From assembly GCF_900156415.1 (NCBI RefSeq), contig NZ_FTNM01000002.1, positions 62,001 through 126,000 on the forward strand: DNA of 64,000 nucleotides. Reading direction: 5' to 3'. Shown here piece by piece: positions 50,812-62,096 of this stretch (position 1 is its first letter; every line of letters begins with the position of its first letter). A program made the position numbers and the translations under genes. The notes beneath the pieces were generated by a model that was not told where the DNA came from, made no database searches, and was given only the letters and a program-made list of their open reading frames with translations. Origin of the DNA: Pontibacter lucknowensis (lineage in GTDB: Bacteria > Bacteroidota > Bacteroidia > Cytophagales > Hymenobacteraceae).

Positions 50812-50861
50812 CGAAGCTTTTATGCATTGCCTGCACAGTTGGCGCAGGCAGAAAAAGCAGT

Positions 50862-51974
50862 TTAGAGCGGTCGCTGCGGAGGAAGTGGATTAACATTCAC
50901 TTCTTCTACAATCTCCACAACCTCTACCATCTCTGGTTTGGTATTCTCCTGCTTGTAATTGCGCTTACCGTTGTCTGTGCGCTTTTTGCCCATCAGAGCC
51001 AGAGCAGCGGCACCTGCTGCGGCGACTACAGCGCCCGCCACTACCGGGTTGGTGAGTGCTCGGGTATAGAGGCTGGTTGGCATAGTGTCCTTGATGCGGC
51101 CATGTATGCGACCGCCTTCACCTGGTCTGTGCAAGGCACCCTCGCGGTGCTGTGCCGGTTCGTCCAGAAGCTGCATGTCCGTCATGAGGAGTTCACTGGA
51201 AGTATCCATCAGGCCCGGGGCGATCTTATTCGTAAGGCTCATAAGCTTGCCGCCTCCGCCTACCATCAGGTCGCGCTTCTGGTGAGTGGCAGCATAGAGG
51301 ATGGCATTGGCCACTTCTTCCGGCTCATATACCGGTGGCGGCAGGGTCAGTTTATGGTCTGTGTAGTTCTTGGCATGGTCAGGGTAGGGGGTGTTTATGC
51401 CCGAAGGTTTGATCAGCGTAACCGATACAGGTGCTTCATCCTCTTCCAGTTCTATGCGCAGGGAGTCTGTAAAGCCCTTCACAGCATGCTTTGTGGCGCT
51501 GTACATGCCCTGCATCGGGATACCCATGTCGGACAGCACGCTGCCAATGTTGATGATCGCCCCACCCCGGTTGCGCAGGTGCATAGCGGCCATCTGTGAG
51601 CCATACACTACTCCCCAGAAGTTGGTGTCGAAGAGGCGGCGGTTGTCTTCGTCACTCACCTCCAGCAGGCGGCCGTAAACGGAAACGCCGGCATTGTTCA
51701 CCCAGGTATCAAAGCCGCCAAAATGTGACATGGCCATATCGGCGATACGCTGCACATCCTGCTGACGAGCCACGTCAGCCCCGATGGCAATGGCTTCGCC
51801 GCCTTTGTCATTTATTTCCTGTGCTATATCATATAGCGCCTGCTCGTTGCGGGCCGCCAGCACCAGGCGCGCTCCTTTTTCGGCTGCGGCAAAGGCCGTG
51901 CAAAGCCCGATACCGCTCGATGCCCCTGTAATCACGATTACCTGGTCCTTCAATGGTTTTAGTTTGATCTTCAT
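50862..51974 (-). CDS. Short-chain dehydrogenase/reductase with C-terminal extension
   Basis: The 370-residue protein starts with the NAD(P)-binding TGASSGIG (residues 16-23), then NNAGVSVYG, the catalytic Ser region INIGSVLSD and Tyr-Lys in YSATKHAVKG. Residues 1-260 form a full SDR domain. The last 110 residues are an extension with a hydrophobic helix (VAGAVVAAAGAAALALMG) followed by a basic and acidic tail (MVEVVEIVEEVNVNPLPPQ), which suggests membrane attachment. The substrate is unknown. It is a single gene on the minus strand. Confidence 0.88.
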   Translation of the reverse strand: MKIKLKPLKDQVIVITGASSGIGLCTAFAAAEKGARLVLAARNEQALYDIAQEINDKGGEAIAIGADVARQQDVQRIADMAMSHFGGFDTWVNNAGVSVYGRLLEVSDEDNRRLFDTNFWGVVYGSQMAAMHLRNRGGAIINIGSVLSDMGIPMQGMYSATKHAVKGFTDSLRIELEEDEAPVSVTLIKPSGINTPYPDHAKNYTDHKLTLPPPVYEPEEVANAILYAATHQKRDLMVGGGGKLMSLTNKIAPGLMDTSSELLMTDMQLLDEPAQHREGALHRPGEGGRIHGRIKDTMPTSLYTRALTNPVVAGAVVAAAGAAALALMGKKRTDNGKRNYKQENTKPEMVEVVEIVEEVNVNPLPPQRPL

Positions 51975-52163
51975 AGTTCATCAGTTGTTTTGTCGGAAAA
52001 ATAGATTGTACCTTAATAAGGTACGCACATCTGGACTTGCAGTTAGGGAATAGCTGCTTCAGACACCAGGCTTTCACTAAGTTTTACACCTCTTTTGGTT
52101 TTAGTTTTCCGGGGAAAAAACGGCAACGTCGGGTTTTGGGTGACAGGGCAGCTTTGAAATTAA

Positions 52164-52391
52164 ATGGCTAGTATTGTGGTTATACAGCAGGACCATACCC
52201 CTGAGATAAATAAAATGACCGAAGAAGAGTTCGACGCCACGTTCACCTATACCTTAGACATGCTGCTGGCTGCCATGGCAGAGGAGTCCGAGATTGATCC
52301 TGAAAAATTTTTCAGCATGGCCTGTGTTCTTGAAAATCTGCGTTTTTTCAGCCCTGTGCTGTATGGGGCTATCCGGATAAAACCGGAGTAG
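52164..52391 (+). CDS. Small hypothetical protein
   Basis: A 75-residue acidic protein that opens MASIVVIQQDHTPEINKMTEEEFDATFTYTLDMLLAAMAEES and closes with RFFSPVLYGAIRIKPE. The helical middle and lack of signal peptide suggest a soluble or peripheral small protein. The frame, start and codon use fit a real gene, and it is followed after 75 bases by the hexapeptide acetyltransferase on the same strand. No family is recognised. Confidence 0.55.
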   Translation: MASIVVIQQDHTPEINKMTEEEFDATFTYTLDMLLAAMAEESEIDPEKFFSMACVLENLRFFSPVLYGAIRIKPE

Positions 52392-52410
52392 TGGACAGGC
52401 TTGGTTTGAA

Positions 52411-52433
52411 TGTTGCAACGTCAGGCTGCAACA
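52411..52433. repeat. Small inverted repeat between two genes
   Basis: TGTTGCA (52411-52417) and TGCAACA (52427-52433) pair around a nine-base loop. It stands between the small gene and the acetyltransferase gene. Without a T-run it might be a processing or attenuator hairpin. Confidence 0.4.
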
Positions 52434-52466
52434 TAGCGTATGCGGAATATAAATTAATACTCGCCT

Positions 52467-53021
52467 ATGTTTTTGTCTTACGTGTTCCAGGACTGGAATG
52501 TCAACAAAGGAAATCTGAAAGGGCGCCTCGTGATGGTGCTATTCCGCCTGGCCCGACCTGCTTCTATCAACACCTTTTTTCGCATTATCTGGTTGCCATA
52601 CCTGGCCTTCTACAAGTTCTTTGTCGAATGGGTATTGGGTATAGAACTGCCTCACTGGACTACCGTGGGCAAGAATTTTTTCCTGGGCCACGGACAGGCC
52701 CTGGTGGTGAACGGCTGCTCCGTGATCGGTGAAAACTGCTTTTTCCGCCACTCCACTACCCTGGGTAACATACGTCGTGAAGACGGCAGTTATACCGGTT
52801 CTCCTATTATCGGTAACAACGTGGAACTAGGTGCCAACGTGTGCATCATCGGGGAGGTGCGCATAGGGAACAACGTGCGTATTGGTGCGGGATCTGTCGT
52901 AGTAAAAGACATACCTGATAACTGCGTAGCAGTGGGTAATCCGGCCCGTGTCATCAGGCGTCTTGACCAGCCCGCCATGCCTGATGAGGTAAACAGTAAC
53001 CTGCAGCCGCAGGAGGTATAG
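52467..53021 (+). CDS. Hexapeptide-repeat O-acetyltransferase (serine acetyltransferase-like)
   Basis: The 184-residue protein has a hydrophobic N-terminal helical part and then a left-handed beta-helix made of repeats such as VVNGCSVIGENCFFRHSTTLGN, IIGNNVELGANVCIIGEVRIGNNVRIGAGSVVVKDIP and GNPARVIRRL. The His in FRHSTTLGN is the typical catalytic His of CysE-like enzymes, and the ending CVAVGNPARVI is the coenzyme A site. It might be a serine acetyltransferase or a sugar acetyltransferase for polysaccharides; the short N-terminus and membrane-like segment slightly favour the latter. No cysK is nearby. Confidence 0.82.
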   Translation: MFLSYVFQDWNVNKGNLKGRLVMVLFRLARPASINTFFRIIWLPYLAFYKFFVEWVLGIELPHWTTVGKNFFLGHGQALVVNGCSVIGENCFFRHSTTLGNIRREDGSYTGSPIIGNNVELGANVCIIGEVRIGNNVRIGAGSVVVKDIPDNCVAVGNPARVIRRLDQPAMPDEVNSNLQPQEV

Positions 53022-53139
53022 CCTGGCTTTTCGCCATACCTAGTTAATTTTTTTCCATATATTGCCTAAATACCAGCAATTTTAACCTAAAAAGCTGAAG
53101 ACTCTCATACCTACTCACCTTACCTAAGCAGCTTTTTTA

Positions 53140-55086
53140 ATGGACATGAACTTAAAACCAGTTACTGCCTCCGCAGCAGGTATAGACACCGGCGGTGAGG
53201 AGCAGTACCGGATTCTGATCGACAGCATAACAGACTATGCCATTTTTCTGCTCAACCCGGAGGGCTACATCAGCACTTGGAATACCGGGGCGAAGCAGAT
53301 AAAAGGCTATGATGCTGAAGAGATCATCGGAAAGCATTTTTCGATCTTTTACACGAAAAAGGATGTTGCCGAAAATCACCCGGCAGCGGAACTGAGCAAA
53401 GCCATCCTGGAGGGCAAGTACACAGAGGAAGGCTGGCGCGTGAAAAAGGACGGCTCCGTCTTCTGGGCGAATGTGGTCATCACACCCGTGTATAACAAAG
53501 ACCAGCAGCTGATTGCCTTCTCTAAGGTCACCCGAGACCTGTCGGAGCGCAAAAAGGCCGAGGATGATCTGTACCGTGCCTTTGAGGAGTTGAAGGAGAG
53601 CGAAGAACGCTTCCGTCTGCTCATAGAGGGGGTGACAGACTATGCCATCTTCATGCTGGACCCGGGGGGCAATGTGGCTACCTGGAATCATGGTGCCCGC
53701 CGCATGAATGGCTATGAAGCGCACGAGATCATCGGAAAGTATTTTTCCAGGTTCTACAGCCAGGAGCAGGTAGAGGAGGGGTTTCCGGATTATGAACTCA
53801 GGCAGGCAAAAGAGCACGGCAGATTTGAGGACACAGGCTGGCGCTATAGGAAGGACGGTTCTGTCTTCTGGGCAAACACGGTGATCACTGCCATTTTCAA
53901 TGAAAAGAACGACCTGATCGGCTTTTCGAAAATAACCCGCGACCTGACTGAAAAGCTTCAGATGGAGCAACAGCTTTTCCGTGTGAATGAAGAGCTGCGG
54001 GAGAGTGAAGAAAAAAGCCGCCTGCTGATCGATGGTGTAAAGGACTACGCCATTCTGATGCTGAATCCAGAAGGGATCGTGATGAGCTGGAACGAAGGGG
54101 CCGAACGTATCAAGGGCTACAAATCAGGAGAGATCATCGGCCGTCATTTTTCTGCTTTCTACGATCGGGAATCTATCTCAAAAGGCTTTCCGCAGTATGA
54201 ACTCAGGAAGGCGCAGGAGGTGGGTCGCTTTGAAGACGAGGGCTGGCGCATTCGCAAGGACGGTACTGCTTTTTGGGCAAATGTGGTGATAACCCCCATT
54301 TACAACGGCAAAAAGCGGCTGCTGGGTTACTCCAAAGTAACCCGGGACCTGACAGAACGCCGCCGCAACGAGGAGCTGATGCACAAGAATAGTGAGCTGA
54401 TCAAGATCAACAACGAGCTTGATAATTTTGTGTACGCGGCCTCCCATGACCTGAAAGCGCCGATCACCAACCTCGAAGGCCTGCTGCAGGCGCTGGAGGA
54501 AGACCTGGAGGATGACTTACAGAAACACGAGGTGCTGTTAAAACACATGAATGGCGCACTGGGCACGCTTAAAAACGTGATCGCAGACTTGTCTGATGTG
54601 ACGAAACTGAAACACGAGCACGAGGCACCGGAAGACGTGCAGATTCGGGACATGCTGGAAGACATCAAGATCAGCCTGCAGCCTTACATCGAACACACCG
54701 GGGCAGTTGTACAGTGCAAGGACATGGCCTTTGAGACCCTGCGCTACTCCCGCAAAAACCTGCGGAGCATTCTGTTCAACCTGGTCTCCAATGCCATCAA
54801 GTATTCGAACCCTGATCGAAGTCCGATCGTCAAAATCAGCACAACCATAACTGAAAGTGGGGTGTACGAACTCTCGGTACAGGATAACGGCCTGGGCCTG
54901 GCCCCGAGTCAGATCGGTAAGATTTTCTCTTTGTTTAAGCGTGCACATGACCATGTGGAGGGTTCAGGTATAGGACTATACCTGGTGAAGCGTATTCTCG
55001 ACAACTCCGGCGACAGTATTTCAGTGGAAAGTGAGGAAGCAGTGGGTTCCAGATTTATAGTTCGCTTCCATCAGGCAAAGAAATGA
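53140..55086 (+). CDS. Triple-PAS sensor histidine kinase
   Basis: The 648-residue protein has three PAS domains in tandem, each opening with a version of DYAIFLLNPEGYISTWN and closing with a version of KVTRDLSERKKAE, at about 20-150, 160-285 and 300-420. The HisKA has the phospho-acceptor His436 in YAASHDLKAPITNLEG. The HATPase domain has NLVSNAIKYSNPD, QDNGLGLAPS and GSGIGLYLVKRIL. No membrane segment is present. It has no response regulator beside it. The tandem repeats are so alike that they probably arose by internal duplication. Confidence 0.93.
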   Translation: MDMNLKPVTASAAGIDTGGEEQYRILIDSITDYAIFLLNPEGYISTWNTGAKQIKGYDAEEIIGKHFSIFYTKKDVAENHPAAELSKAILEGKYTEEGWRVKKDGSVFWANVVITPVYNKDQQLIAFSKVTRDLSERKKAEDDLYRAFEELKESEERFRLLIEGVTDYAIFMLDPGGNVATWNHGARRMNGYEAHEIIGKYFSRFYSQEQVEEGFPDYELRQAKEHGRFEDTGWRYRKDGSVFWANTVITAIFNEKNDLIGFSKITRDLTEKLQMEQQLFRVNEELRESEEKSRLLIDGVKDYAILMLNPEGIVMSWNEGAERIKGYKSGEIIGRHFSAFYDRESISKGFPQYELRKAQEVGRFEDEGWRIRKDGTAFWANVVITPIYNGKKRLLGYSKVTRDLTERRRNEELMHKNSELIKINNELDNFVYAASHDLKAPITNLEGLLQALEEDLEDDLQKHEVLLKHMNGALGTLKNVIADLSDVTKLKHEHEAPEDVQIRDMLEDIKISLQPYIEHTGAVVQCKDMAFETLRYSRKNLRSILFNLVSNAIKYSNPDRSPIVKISTTITESGVYELSVQDNGLGLAPSQIGKIFSLFKRAHDHVEGSGIGLYLVKRILDNSGDSISVESEEAVGSRFIVRFHQAKK

Positions 55087-55268
55087 TGACCATACCTGTA
55101 ATGTCATTTACCTTCCAGATGAAGGCAGGATAGAAGTAAAAAGGGACTGGGCGTAGCATAACTTTCAGCGTATACTTCAGTAAGTAGGTATGGGCGCGGC
55201 CCGGGCATGGCCATCGCGCAGAGGGAAGCGTTTCATGCCAGGTATAGGATTATATTAAATGTACACGA

Positions 55269-56183
55269 ATGCTGGATCTTGTCATTGAAGCACGCAAAGC
55301 CTCGCTCGCTCCCGGAATGGACGTGCGGCGTATTCTGCCGTTTCGGCTCCGCCGCATGGTAGGCCCCTTTATCTTCATGGACCATGCCGGTCCTGTAGAC
55401 CTGCAGCCGCCCATCAGCCACGACATGGATGTGCTGCCACATCCGCACATAGGCCTTTCCACGGTCAGCTACCTGTTTGGCGGACAGGTGACCCACCGCG
55501 ACAGCCTGGGCGTGGAGCAGATCATCAGGCCGGGAGAGGTAAACTGGATGACAGCAGGTAGCGGCATTGCGCACTCCGAACGCTTCGAAGACCCTGCTAC
55601 CCTGGCCGGGGGCGAGCTCGAAATGATTCAGACCTGGGTAGCGCTGCCTGAGAAGGATGAAGAGTCCGCCCCTTCGTTTGAGAACTATAAACCCGAACAA
55701 CTTCCCGTTTTTACAGAAACCGGCGTATGGATGCGCCTGATTGCCGGCGACGCTTACGGGCTGCGCAACGGCGTGAAAACCCATTCCCCCCTGTTTTACC
55801 TGCATGTCGTGCTGGAAAAAGGCGCCCGTTTTGGTTTGCCAAAAGAGCACTCAGAACGGGGTGTTTATGTGGCCAAAGGCAGTATAGAAGTCTCCCACAG
55901 AACCTATACCGTAGGGCAGATGCTGGTCTTCAACATAGGGGCAGACCCTATGATCGTGGCAAAAGAACCAACTACTTTGATGCTGCTTGGCGGAGAGCCA
56001 GTGGGCGAGCGCTACATCTGGTGGAATTTTGTGTCCTCGCGCAAGGAGCGGATAGAACAGGCGAAAGCAGACTGGAAAGAAGGACGCATCCTGCTGCCAC
56101 CCACTGACAACCTGGAGTACGTTCCACTTCCTGCCGATCGTTCCAAACCTGCCGGTGGCCCCTCGCCGCAGGCTCTGTCTTAA
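55269..56183 (+). CDS. Pirin family protein
   Basis: The 304-residue protein is a double cupin. The metal site in the N-terminal cupin is HPHIGLSTVSY with further His and Glu in GSGIAHSER. It matches the family also in MVGPFIFMDHAGP and EVNWMTAGSGIAHSE. Pirins bind Fe and some are quercetin dioxygenases; many have unknown roles. It converges with the AraC gene, leaving 10 bases between the stops. The spacing and start are unambiguous, with a likely promoter in 55087-55268. Confidence 0.9.
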   Translation: MLDLVIEARKASLAPGMDVRRILPFRLRRMVGPFIFMDHAGPVDLQPPISHDMDVLPHPHIGLSTVSYLFGGQVTHRDSLGVEQIIRPGEVNWMTAGSGIAHSERFEDPATLAGGELEMIQTWVALPEKDEESAPSFENYKPEQLPVFTETGVWMRLIAGDAYGLRNGVKTHSPLFYLHVVLEKGARFGLPKEHSERGVYVAKGSIEVSHRTYTVGQMLVFNIGADPMIVAKEPTTLMLLGGEPVGERYIWWNFVSSRKERIEQAKADWKEGRILLPPTDNLEYVPLPADRSKPAGGPSPQALS

Positions 56184-56193
56184 GGTATAGCCC

Positions 56194-57072
56194 TTACTTA
56201 TTCGAAGCCCTGAATTGCTCGGGGGTGCAGCCTATGTGTTTTTTGAAAAAACGGAAGAAATAGGTATTGTCAAAGTAACCGAGTTCCGCAGCGATTTGAG
56301 AACTCGTGAGGTCAGCATGTACCAGGAGGCGCTGCGCCTCCAGCAATGTTCTGTCCTGTATCAGTTCCTTAGTGGTTTTGTTCAGGGCATTGCGGCAGAC
56401 GTCGTTCAGGTGCTTGGGCGTCACATGCAGGCGTTCTGCATAAAAAGACACAGGTTGTTGCTCCTTGTAGTGCAGGTCGATGAGTCGCTCCAGCTGCTGC
56501 AGCAGGGCAAGATCTTTTGCAAAAGTCCCTTTCACAGCCTTACCCGGTCTGAAAATACGGGTTAGCTCGATCAGCAGTATGTCCAGGTACCTGCTAAGGG
56601 CCACATCTCGCATCAAACCGTTCTGCCTGTATTCCTGCTGCAGCAGTTGCAGGATGGGCATCAGGGTATTTTCATGAGCCTGGCTGATCCGGAGCACCGG
56701 GTTGTAGAGCAGGGCATTGAAAAACGGAAATTCGAACGGCATCCTGTGCGGATACTCCTTTGCATAAAACTCCTGCGAAAAGAAAATGATCAGGCCATCG
56801 GCATCACTCGAGAGCTCCCAACTGTGCACCTGCCCGGGCGTCAGAAAGAACACGTTGCCGGGCTGTACGTCATAGGTCTTGAAGTCTATGGTATGTGTAC
56901 CCTGGCCCTGCGTGACAAACAGGATAATGTAAAAGTCGTGTTTGTGAGGTTTGCGGATGAACAGGTGCTCCTGCAGGTGGGCAGAAAAAGAGCTGATGTA
57001 GAAGTACCTGTCTTTGCGGGACCGGGCTTCAAAATCCTGTATCTGGTAAATGGGAAGATGTTCTTTTGCCAT
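56194..57072 (-). CDS. AraC-family transcriptional regulator
   Basis: The 292-residue protein has a cupin-type sensing domain (HKHDFYIILFVTQGQGTHTIDF and VQPGNVFFLTPGQVHSW) and a C-terminal DNA-binding part with VSFYAERLHVTPKHLNDVCR and LTSSQIAAELGYFDNTYFFRFFKKHIG. It looks like those AraC regulators that respond to carbohydrates or aromatic compounds in Bacteroidota. It is convergent with pirin and divergent from DUF983. Target unknown. Confidence 0.92.
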   Translation of the reverse strand: MAKEHLPIYQIQDFEARSRKDRYFYISSFSAHLQEHLFIRKPHKHDFYIILFVTQGQGTHTIDFKTYDVQPGNVFFLTPGQVHSWELSSDADGLIIFFSQEFYAKEYPHRMPFEFPFFNALLYNPVLRISQAHENTLMPILQLLQQEYRQNGLMRDVALSRYLDILLIELTRIFRPGKAVKGTFAKDLALLQQLERLIDLHYKEQQPVSFYAERLHVTPKHLNDVCRNALNKTTKELIQDRTLLEAQRLLVHADLTSSQIAAELGYFDNTYFFRFFKKHIGCTPEQFRASNK

Positions 57073-57219
57073 GGCAGTTTTCGTTCTATGCCCTCGGATG
57101 AATCACTTGATTTGAGCGCTGAGTGCGCAGCCTAAAAGTACAGCATTTCGTCGTTTTTGTGCCGATTCAACAGCATACTAAAGAGCTAAATTTGCTTAGT
57201 CATTAGGATACAGAACGTC

Positions 57220-57624
57220 ATGAGCGAGAAAAAGTCATTTTTATACAGTGTCGCTACCGCAAAATGCCCGCGCTGCCGGGAGGGGAACATGTTTCCGGAA
57301 GGAACCTTGTATAGCCCCAGGTTCGCAGACATGCACGCGAACTGCCCCTGCTGCGGTCAGGTTTTTGAGCCGGAGCCGGGCTATTACTATGGGGCCATGT
57401 ATGTGAGCTTCGCATTCAATGTGGCTGTTTTTCTGGTGTTTCTTTTTGTGATGTACCAGGCAGGAGTGGAGGTAACCATCCCCATGATGATGGCCCTGGT
57501 CGGAATAACCGTAGTGGGTTTGCTGCCGATCATCTTCCGACTGTCCCGATCCCTTTGGATCCATATCTTTATCAGGTATGAGGGGCCCAGCACCCAGATC
57601 CCCAAAAAGTTGCACACACACTGA
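57220..57624 (+). CDS. DUF983 membrane protein with zinc-ribbon
   Basis: The 134-residue protein has an N-terminal zinc-ribbon-like part with two Cys pairs: CPRCREGNMF and CPCCGQVFEPEPGYYYGAMYVS, the family signature. Two or three membrane helices follow (FAFNVAVFLVFLFVMYQ and MMALVGITVVGLLPIIFRL). DUF983 is widespread in Bacteroidota and Alphaproteobacteria and lacks a function. It is transcribed alone, and hairpins follow at 57701 and 57767. Confidence 0.88.
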   Translation: MSEKKSFLYSVATAKCPRCREGNMFPEGTLYSPRFADMHANCPCCGQVFEPEPGYYYGAMYVSFAFNVAVFLVFLFVMYQAGVEVTIPMMMALVGITVVGLLPIIFRLSRSLWIHIFIRYEGPSTQIPKKLHTH

Positions 57625-57700
57625 TCCGGGAGCAGGTAGCACTGCTGCAGAACCGGGGATGAAAATAGGCCAGACAAAGAACTTGTCCGGCTGAAGCGAT

Positions 57701-57750
57701 ACTATATGCTGCACAGGCCCTGAAGATGGGCTTTGTGGCCTGCATATAGT
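57701..57750. repeat. Inverted repeat behind DUF983
   Basis: ACTATATGC plus AGGCC (57701-57719, with five bases looped out) pairs with GGCCTGCATATAGT (57737-57750). It could be part of the transcription end or a structured RNA region. Confidence 0.4.
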
Positions 57751-57766
57751 AGGTTTAGTTTGATTA

Positions 57767-57794
57767 GACCGCTCCAGGTATACCTGGAGCGGTC
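57767..57794. terminator. Perfect 28-bp palindrome centred on CAGGTATACCTG
   Basis: GACCGCTCCAGGTA is followed without loop by TACCTGGAGCGGTC, then ATTTGTTTT. It is about 140 bases after the DUF983 stop and about 130 before the TetR gene. The same centre as in the palindrome at 637-672. Confidence 0.7.
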
Positions 57795-57887
57795 ATTTGT
57801 TTTCGGGGGGTAGGTATAGAGATATCGTTCGGTGATACCCGTAAAAAAAATGGTCTGGGAAAAGTAGATTAATGTTTAACTTTCTTT

Positions 57888-57919
57888 TACCTTTGGACCG
57901 AAAAACGATTTTGGTCTAA
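57888..57919 (+). promoter_or_regulatory. TetR promoter with overlapping operator palindrome
   Basis: TACCTTTG (57888-57895) is an exact Bacteroidota -7 box. An imperfect palindrome TTGGACCGAAA-N5-TTTTGGTCTAA (57893-57919, centre near 57906) overlaps its end. The half-sites GACCnAAA/TTTnGGTC are the likely TetR binding site, which would give autorepression. Confidence 0.5.
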
Positions 57920-57924
57920 CGTGT

Positions 57925-58515
57925 ATGAACGAGAAGGATGAGCTTGTAAGAAAGGAGATTCTGGACGAAGCCCAAAAACTGTTCAGGCACTTTGGCTGGG
58001 CCAAGACCACCATGGAGGACATAGCCAAAGCCGCCGGAAAAGGAAAGAGTACACTTTATTATTACTATAAAAGTAAAGACGATATCTTTGATGCGGTCCT
58101 CACACGCGAGATGGACGAGGTTTTCCGGACGCTGCAGGAGGAGGTGAACAAAGCACAGACAGCTGAAGACAAACTGAGAACCCTTTGTCTTACCCGGTTC
58201 AACATCCTCAAAAAGAAAGCGAACCTGTACACTGTAATAAAAGGGGACATAGAAGCCAACATTCCGCGCCTGAGGGATCTGCACAGACGATATGAACTGA
58301 GAGAAATCAGCTTGGTTCGGAATATCCTCCGGTTTGGCCTCGAACGGAAAGAGTTTGCCCAGTATGCGGCAGATGATATAGATGCCATCGCATTCGCTAT
58401 GGTTTGCGCTTTTCGCGGACTTGAGGTAGGCTTGCTGGTCGAAAATAACTTTGCAGCGCTGGAAGGCAGGATGGACATCATCAATAATATTTTAATGCGC
58501 GGATTGAAAACGTAA
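57925..58515 (+). CDS. TetR/AcrR-family regulator, likely controlling the lipid cluster
   Basis: The 196-residue protein has an N-terminal helix-turn-helix: ILDEAQKLFRHFGWAKTTMEDIAKAAGKGKSTLYYYYKSKDDIFDAV, the standard TetR opening. The rest is the helical ligand domain. It is placed directly upstream of the sphingolipid genes and has a GGTC/GACC operator-like palindrome both in front of itself and between its stop and the next gene. This suggests it regulates both. The ligand might be an acyl-CoA or lipid, which is inference. Confidence 0.9.
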   Translation: MNEKDELVRKEILDEAQKLFRHFGWAKTTMEDIAKAAGKGKSTLYYYYKSKDDIFDAVLTREMDEVFRTLQEEVNKAQTAEDKLRTLCLTRFNILKKKANLYTVIKGDIEANIPRLRDLHRRYELREISLVRNILRFGLERKEFAQYAADDIDAIAFAMVCAFRGLEVGLLVENNFAALEGRMDIINNILMRGLKT

Positions 58516-58516
58516 A

Positions 58517-58534
58517 TTTTCGGTCTGACCAAAG
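58517..58534. promoter_or_regulatory. Operator-like half-sites between tetR and spt
   Basis: TTTTCGGTC-T-GACCAAAG carries the same TTTnGGTC and GACCnAAA half-sites as the tetR operator, but arranged in the opposite order (everted). It begins two bases after the tetR stop and is 194 bases ahead of the serine palmitoyltransferase start. Confidence 0.4.
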
Positions 58535-58727
58535 TGCTTTCCAAAAATAATCCATAAAATTTAAGGAATTATTGATAATAAATAGTAGTATTAGTAGGGA
58601 TAAGTAGTTCTATAGTTTATGAACCAAGAGAACTGTGTGAATGTCAACGCGCAGTTTTAAACCGGCTGAAAACGTGCTGGAGTTCATGCCAGTTAAATAA
58701 ATACAGATAACAATTAACGTGTTGTAG

Positions 58728-61064
<2,337 letters not shown>

Positions 61065-61068
<4 letters not shown>

Positions 61069-62057
61069 AGGAGCGTGTACTGATAACGGGAGCAAGCGGC
61101 TTTGTGGGGCACCACCTGGTGGAGGCTGCCGTACAGGCAGGGCTGGAGGTATACGCCGCCGTACGCCCTTCCAGCGAGGTAGCGCACCTGCAGAATTTTG
61201 ACATCCACTACACCTCCCTTAAATTCAACGACTCCGCAGCACTGGTAAAGGAGCTGGAGGAGAAGCAGTACCATTACATCATCCATGCGGCGGGCATCAC
61301 CAAGGCCAAAAGCGAGCAGGAATACAATAGCGTAAACGCGGACTATACCCAAAAGCTGGCTTTGGCAGCTTTGGAGGCCGATATACCGCTGAAGAAGTTT
61401 GTCTTCATCAGCAGCCTGGCGGCGCTGGGGCCGGTAGTGTACAGCGACACAACGCCTATACATGAGCAGAGCAAGGCGCAACCGGTAACAGCCTACGGCA
61501 AAAGCAAGCTCCTGGCCGAGCAGTACCTGGCGGAGCTAAAGGATCTGCCGCTGGTCGTGCTGCGCCCGACGGCGGTGTATGGTCCACGGGAGAAAGATAT
61601 TTTCATCGTTCTCAAGACCCTGAATCTGGGGCTGGAGCCTTACATCAGCAACAAGCCGCAGTGGCTGAGCTTTGTGTATGTGAAAGACCTGGCAAGGGCG
61701 GTGATTCAGGCATTGGGCTCAGAAATACACCATGCCTACTACAATGTGTCCGACGGCAACAGCTACGACCGTTACGCCCTGGCTACTATTACCAAGCGCA
61801 TTTTGGGCAGGAAGGCCATTCGCTTTCACGTGCCGATGGGGGTGGTGACTGTGATGGCCCGGCTACTGGAGGCGGCCTACGCGACCAGCAGCAAAATGCC
61901 GGCCCTGAACAAAGAGAAGCTCAACGAGCTGGCCGCCGAGAACTGGAACTGCAGTATCGACCGGATCCGGCAGGACCTGGGCTTTGTGCCGGAGTACGAC
62001 CTGGAGAAAGGGCTGGCACACACACTGAAATGGTATAAAGAAAACAATTGGCTATAA
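61065..62057 (+). CDS. NAD-dependent epimerase/dehydratase-like protein, candidate ceramide reductase
   Basis: The 330-residue protein is an extended short-chain dehydrogenase. It has the Rossmann motif GASGFVGHHLVEAA at residues 7-20, the catalytic YGKSKLLAEQYLAE with Tyr-x-x-x-Lys, and VLRPTAVYGPREKD. Its place after the GNAT-like gene in a spt operon is as for the Caulobacter CerR, which reduces the 3-keto group of the ceramide. That function is inferred from context. It starts with an ATGA overlap and is followed 39 bases later by the inositol phosphate synthase. Confidence 0.78.
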
Positions 62058-62096
62058 GTATCTATTTAAAACAGTTTTAGACTTTAAGTGAATAAG

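Noticed and set aside
52391..52732. 113-residue frame overlapping the acetyltransferase start
   Set aside because: Different frame over a well-supported hexapeptide protein; no family features.
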